Assembly: GCA_900554385.1 (NCBI GenBank)
Contig: USHE01000075.1
Span: forward strand, 1-8,862
DNA: 8,862 bases
From: an uncultured bacterium
GTDB lineage: Bacteria; Cyanobacteriota; Vampirovibrionia; Gastranaerophilales; Gastranaerophilaceae
Direction: 5' to 3'
The notes under the pieces were generated by a model. The model saw only the letters and a program-made list of their open reading frames with translations, had not been told where the DNA came from and ran no database searches. This document shows, one piece after another, positions 6,481-8,862 of this stretch (positions are counted from its first letter, which is position 1; every line of letters begins with the position of its first letter). Made by a program: the position numbers and the translations under genes.

Positions 6481-7089
6481 ATGAAAAAAAGTTTAATTTT
6501 AGCGAGTTTGTTGGCATTTACAGTTTCAATACCGTGTTTTGCAGCAGACACACCACCGTTGGAACCTGCACAGCCTATGCCGCAAATAGAAAGACCTGCA
6601 CCTCCAGATATGCATAAACCGCCTAAAAAGGGTGAATGCAAACGTGCGGAATTCGAAAAACGTCTTAAGCTTACGGATGAACAAAAAGCCAAAGCCAGAG
6701 AAATTCGTATGAAAGGACATGAGGCTATGCGTCCTGTTATGGAGCAGATTAAATCAAAATATCAGGAAATAGATGCCGTAAGACGTTCTAAGATGGCTAC
6801 AGCTGCCCAAAATGAAAAAATAGTTAAGCTTAAAGGTGAAATAAGAGAGTTAAAAAAACAGGCTCATGATCTTCGTGTAAAAAATATGCAGGAATTTGAG
6901 TCAATTTTAAACAAAAAACAGTTAAAAGAATTGAGAAAAATGAAGGCAGAGGGGCGTAAAAAATTCGAGAAACAGTTTAAAAAGCATCACGGAAATTCAA
7001 ACAATCCGCAATTCAGACCATTGCCGCCTGAAGATGACAGAGCTGATATCCCGCCACCACCGCCGCAACATAACGGGGAGGCTCGATAA
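6481..7089 (+). CDS. Spy/CpxP-like periplasmic protein (LTxxQ-type, possible metal sensor)
   Basis: This 202-residue secreted protein begins with a classical signal peptide (KK, hydrophobic 5-17, CFA cleavage near residue 21). A Pro-rich linker (25-50) follows. The all-helical core (about 55-160) fits the Spy/CpxP/ZraP family: LKLTDEQKAKAREI (62-75) is the first LTxxQ motif and LNKKQLKEL (143-151) the degenerate second. The core is rich in K, R and E and holds Met/His residues facing the same stretches (M77, H80, M83, M87; H129, M136). The tail has HH at 169-170 and a polyproline run. Family members bind unfolded proteins or metals and tune envelope stress responses. CnrX, the sensor of the CnrYXH cobalt/nickel system, shares this fold. 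Start fixed by AAAGGA nine bases before the ATG. It follows the sigma gene by 39 bp and ends at the terminator 7096-7126. Periplasmic location implies a diderm envelope. A metal-sensing role is inferred. Confidence 0.8.
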   Translation: MKKSLILASLLAFTVSIPCFAADTPPLEPAQPMPQIERPAPPDMHKPPKKGECKRAEFEKRLKLTDEQKAKAREIRMKGHEAMRPVMEQIKSKYQEIDAVRRSKMATAAQNEKIVKLKGEIRELKKQAHDLRVKNMQEFESILNKKQLKELRKMKAEGRKKFEKQFKKHHGNSNNPQFRPLPPEDDRADIPPPPPQHNGEAR

Positions 7090-7095
7090 ATCCTT

Positions 7096-7126
7096 AAAAA
7101 AAGACCGCCATTGGCGGTCTTTTTTT
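7096..7126. terminator. Bidirectional terminator between convergent operons
   Basis: GACCGCC (7103-7109) and GGCGGTC (7113-7119) form a GC-rich stem with a three-base loop, flanked by seven A residues on the left and seven T residues on the right. It therefore has a U-tract on both strands. The T-tract overlaps the kinase stop codon (7125-7127). Confidence 0.92.
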
Positions 7127-7784
7127 ATTTGATAATCGGAATTTTTATCTCAAATTCTGTTTTTTTTGTCGTTGATTGAATGAGTGAAAGTTCGGCGTTT
7201 TGTAGTTTTAAATTGTTTTGACAGATATAAAGTCCAAGTCCGCTGCCTGTCTTTTTGGTCGTATACCCTTCGTTAAAAAGGTCTTTTTGAGCTGTTTTTG
7301 ATATAGGCTTTCCGTTGTTGGAAATTCTGATAACCGCAAACTCTTTTTCAATGTCTGACGTTACAATTATTTCCCCTTTTGTGTCAATTGCTTCTATTGC
7401 ATTTTTAATCAAATTAATCATGCACGCAAGAAACTTATTTTCATCTACATAAATTTCAGCATCAGATTTAAGATTTGAACTTATTGTTATTAGTTTGTCA
7501 TGGATATAAACTCTGCCCATTTTTATGCTTTGTTCTATAAGATTATTTGTGTTGCAGACGGTTTGTTTTATATTATCAAGAGATTTTAGGTCAATCAGTG
7601 AATTGTTAACCATTTTTACTGATTTTTGAATACATTCGATTGCTCTTTCTATAGATTCATTCTTAATGCCTTCTTTTAGAAGCTGTTTTTTTATTATTTC
7701 GCAGTAAACATCACAGATAGAAACCTGATTTCGTATTTCGTGTGCAATACAGCGGGATTGTTCTTTTAGAATTTCGGTTGGCAT
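7125..7784 (-). CDS. Soluble sensor histidine kinase without an input domain
   Basis: This 219-residue kinase consists only of the transmitter. The dimerisation/phosphoacceptor helix carries H15 in AHEIRNQ (14-20). The ATPase domain (about 80-219) shows the N box INLIKNAIEAI (N124, N128), a G1-type motif SNNGKPI (155-161), the F-box region LFNEGYTTK (169-177) and the G2 box GSGLGLYI (180-187). The usual Asp of the DxG motif appears to be Asn (N156), which may lower nucleotide affinity, although N variants exist in active kinases. No membrane segment and no PAS or GAF domain precede the His, so sensing must come from a partner protein or from cytoplasmic contacts. The start is set by GAGAGG five bases before the ATG. 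The likely partner is the response regulator gene just upstream on the same strand, but a terminator hairpin separates them. Confidence 0.9.
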   Translation of the reverse strand: MPTEILKEQSRCIAHEIRNQVSICDVYCEIIKKQLLKEGIKNESIERAIECIQKSVKMVNNSLIDLKSLDNIKQTVCNTNNLIEQSIKMGRVYIHDKLITISSNLKSDAEIYVDENKFLACMINLIKNAIEAIDTKGEIIVTSDIEKEFAVIRISNNGKPISKTAQKDLFNEGYTTKKTGSGLGLYICQNNLKLQNAELSLIQSTTKKTEFEIKIPIIK

Positions 7785-7803
7785 AGTGACCTCTCTTTTT
7801 AAT

Positions 7804-7838
7804 AAAAAGGGTTCAGTAAATTCTGAACCCTTTTTTTA
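7804..7838 (-). terminator. Terminator or attenuator between response regulator and kinase
   Basis: A perfect 13-bp stem, AAAAAGGGTTCAG (7804-7816) against CTGAACCCTTTTT (7823-7835), closes a six-base loop, with further T residues on both strands. It lies 19 bases after the regulator stop and 19 bases before the kinase ATG. It probably ends most regulator transcripts and lets a fraction continue into the kinase gene. Confidence 0.88.
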
Positions 7839-7854
7839 TGTGTATAAACGTGTT

Positions 7855-8553
7855 CTAGGCTGAAATTTTAGCACGAACTTTGTTTCCAAAACCGTTGTTT
7901 AGAGCATAGAGAACAGCCTGGGTTCTGTCGTTAACCTGCAATTTTTGGAAAATGTTGTTAACGTGAGTTTTAACTGTAGTTTCCGAAATAAACAATTTGC
8001 CTGCAATAGCCTTGTAGTTATTACCCTGAGTGAGAAGGTCAAGAACTTCTTCTTCACGTGAAGTTAAATAGCTTAAGAGATTTTCTTCGTTTTGAGTATT
8101 GGCTTCTTCTTTAAAGCTTCTCTGGAAGTATTCAAAGAATCTTGAAGAAAGTGCAGACGGAAGATATACTTTACCTCCCAAAACTTCATCAATTGCATAA
8201 ATCAATTGTGCAGAAGCCATGGTTTTTAAAACGTAGCCTTTTGCACCGATTTTCATAGCTCTAAAGATTAAATCAGCATCATCGTATCCGCTAAGTGCTA
8301 CAACTTTTGTTCCGAGTTCAAGTTTTTCGATTTCTTGAATTGCTTGCAGTCCGTCTTTTTCAGGCATATTAATATCCATTAATACTAAATCAGGCTGATA
8401 TTTTTTTACAAGATTAATTGCCATATTCGCGCTGGTTGTCGCGCCGACAACATCGTAGCTTGTTTCAATGCTGATTAATTCCTTAATCCCTCTAAGGTGA
8501 TCTGCATTGTCGTCAACTAATAAAATTCTTGCTTTTCTCTTGAACTCTCTCAT
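7855..8553 (-). CDS. NarL/FixJ-family two-component response regulator
   Basis: The 232-residue protein is a DNA-binding transcription regulator switched by phosphorylation. The receiver domain (about 7-125) has the acidic pair D14-D15, the phosphoacceptor D60 (LVLMDINMP), S88 in place of the usual Thr/Ser and K110 (YVLKT), so all key residues are present. A linker of about 40 residues follows, then a LuxR-type helix-turn-helix (about 163-225): LTSREEEVLDLL, then ISETTVKTHVNNIFQKLQV with the recognition helix near 190-203. The start is supported by AGAGGGG at 8567-8560, six bases before the ATG. The upstream region has the inverted repeat CCTCTA/TAGAGG (8587-8592 and 8614-8619), a possible regulator site. 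The kinase encoded downstream is the likely phosphodonor. Target genes are unknown. Confidence 0.95.
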   Translation of the reverse strand: MREFKRKARILLVDDNADHLRGIKELISIETSYDVVGATTSANMAINLVKKYQPDLVLMDINMPEKDGLQAIQEIEKLELGTKVVALSGYDDADLIFRAMKIGAKGYVLKTMASAQLIYAIDEVLGGKVYLPSALSSRFFEYFQRSFKEEANTQNEENLLSYLTSREEEVLDLLTQGNNYKAIAGKLFISETTVKTHVNNIFQKLQVNDRTQAVLYALNNGFGNKVRAKISA

Positions 8554-8559
8554 TTTATT

Positions 8560-8567
8560 CCCCTCTT
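8560..8567 (-). promoter_or_regulatory. Ribosome binding site of the response regulator
   Basis: The reverse strand reads AAGAGGGG, six bases before the ATG at 8553. No convincing -35/-10 pair was found further upstream on this strand. Confidence 0.6.
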
Positions 8568-8575
8568 AAACTAAA

Positions 8576-8605
8576 TTGATTGCTTTCCTCTACACTGTAT
8601 ATACT
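8576..8605 (+). promoter_or_regulatory. Candidate rightward promoter in the intergenic region
   Basis: TTGATT (8576-8581) and TATACT (8600-8605) are spaced by 18 bases, four and five matches to consensus respectively. A transcript would begin near 8612 and run through the structured segment 8651-8735. It lies between the arms of, and partly overlaps, the CCTCTA/TAGAGG inverted repeat, which could serve as an operator. Confidence 0.3.
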
Positions 8606-8650
8606 ACAACTTTTAGAGGGGGTTCTTCATCCATGCCTTGATTGATGTTT

Positions 8651-8745
8651 GAGGATGTAAAGCATGAATTATTGGTTTACATCTTTGGATTTAGAAAATC
8701 TCTAAACCATGCTCTACACCATGCTTTGCGGCATGATTGATTTTT
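8651..8745 (+). ncRNA. Possible structured RNA or 5' leader (three adjacent hairpins)
   Basis: Three inverted repeats lie side by side. GATGTAAA (8654-8661) pairs with TTTACATC (8676-8683), extendable by three pairs including G-U. GG-A-TTTAGA (8687-8695) pairs with TCTAAACC (8701-8708) around a five-base loop. CATGC (8720-8724) pairs with GCATG (8731-8735) and is followed by ATTGATTTTT, a weak T-tract. A 12-base direct repeat, ACCATGCTCTAC/ACCATGCTTTGC (8706-8729), is embedded. No known riboswitch or RNA family was recognised. It could be a small RNA, a leader of the gene at 8837, or an intergenic repeat remnant. The rest of 8554-8836 holds only the promoter elements listed. Confidence 0.3.
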
Positions 8746-8789
8746 GGGATTAAATTTTTTACGCTAATCTTTTTGAACTAATTTTCTTG

Positions 8790-8798
8790 TGGTATATT
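8790..8798 (+). promoter_or_regulatory. Extended -10 promoter of the gene at 8837
   Basis: TGGTATATT matches the extended -10 form TGnTATAAT. The -35 side is weak; TTGAAC at 8773-8778 is 14 bases away, which is short. Transcription would start near 8805, leaving about 32 bases before the ATG. Confidence 0.4.
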
Positions 8799-8836
8799 GA
8801 AGAAAAGAATTACTAATATATTTGTTAAGGGGGAAT

Positions 8837-8862
8837 ATGGAATTTTTGATTTTTATAATTGG
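8837..8862 (+). CDS. 5' end of a gene for a probable membrane-anchored protein (partial)
   Basis: An ATG preceded by AAGGGGG (8827-8833) opens a frame that is still open at the window end. The visible residues, MEFLIFIIG, are strongly hydrophobic, as for an N-terminal membrane anchor or signal segment. No family can be named from nine residues. Confidence 0.6.

Noticed and set aside
6360..6720. Two minus-strand open frames (6360-6692 and 6526-6720)
   Set aside because: Both are antisense to the sigma factor and Spy-like genes, which have clear domains and ribosome sites.
8651..8745. Known riboswitch class
   Set aside because: The hairpin sizes and loop sequences do not match any riboswitch consensus I can recognise by eye.

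Overview
The window is AT-rich and gene-dense, with conventional Shine-Dalgarno sites in front of most genes. Three things suggest a diderm, anaerobic, low-GC bacterium: a periplasm-type Spy/CpxP-like protein, TrmFO (the folate-dependent tRNA methylase) and a DUF1858 redox-disulfide protein. Several multi-helix proteins of unknown function, one with an N-terminal N/Q-rich tail ending in SFKG, remind me of gut Melainabacteria (Gastranaerophilales, a non-photosynthetic cyanobacterial sister group). That assignment is from recall and is only moderately secure.

Layout: (1) 1-89, the start of a leftward gene, divergent from (2) a 68-residue DUF1858 CxxC protein (195-401). This ends in a hairpin terminator (469-500) shared with the convergent (3) 702-residue multi-helix protein of unknown function (540-2648, minus). 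Four heptamer repeats lie between the hairpin and that protein's stop codon. (4) trmFO (2937-4238, plus) sits under a near-consensus promoter so close to the ATG that its mRNA should be leaderless. (5) Two minus-strand paralogous helical proteins (4221-4850 and 4847-5467) overlap by four bases; the distal one runs 18 bp into the trmFO 3' end. (6) Divergent from them is an anti-sigma / ECF sigma / Spy-like periplasmic protein cluster (5600-7089). Its promoter region contains the palindrome TATAATTATA, which supplies a -10 box to each strand, and an ECF-like AAC-N16-CGT pair. (7) After a bidirectional terminator come a soluble histidine kinase (7125-7784, minus) and a NarL/FixJ response regulator (7855-8553, minus), with a strong hairpin terminator between them. 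(8) 8554-8836 is a structured intergenic region with a possible small RNA or leader. It leads to the first nine codons of a rightward membrane-protein gene cut by the window end.

Functional reading: the most coherent system is group 6. A membrane-anchored zinc-finger anti-sigma factor, an ECF sigma factor and a Met/His-containing Spy/CpxP-like protein together resemble the logic of the CnrYXH metal-sensing system, with a different gene order. The divergent paralog pair could be part of the same response because the promoters overlap physically, but this is inference. The kinase and regulator probably form a two-component pair with no membrane sensor of its own; the input is unknown. The helical proteins at 540-2648 and 4221-5467 are the least explained part of the window.
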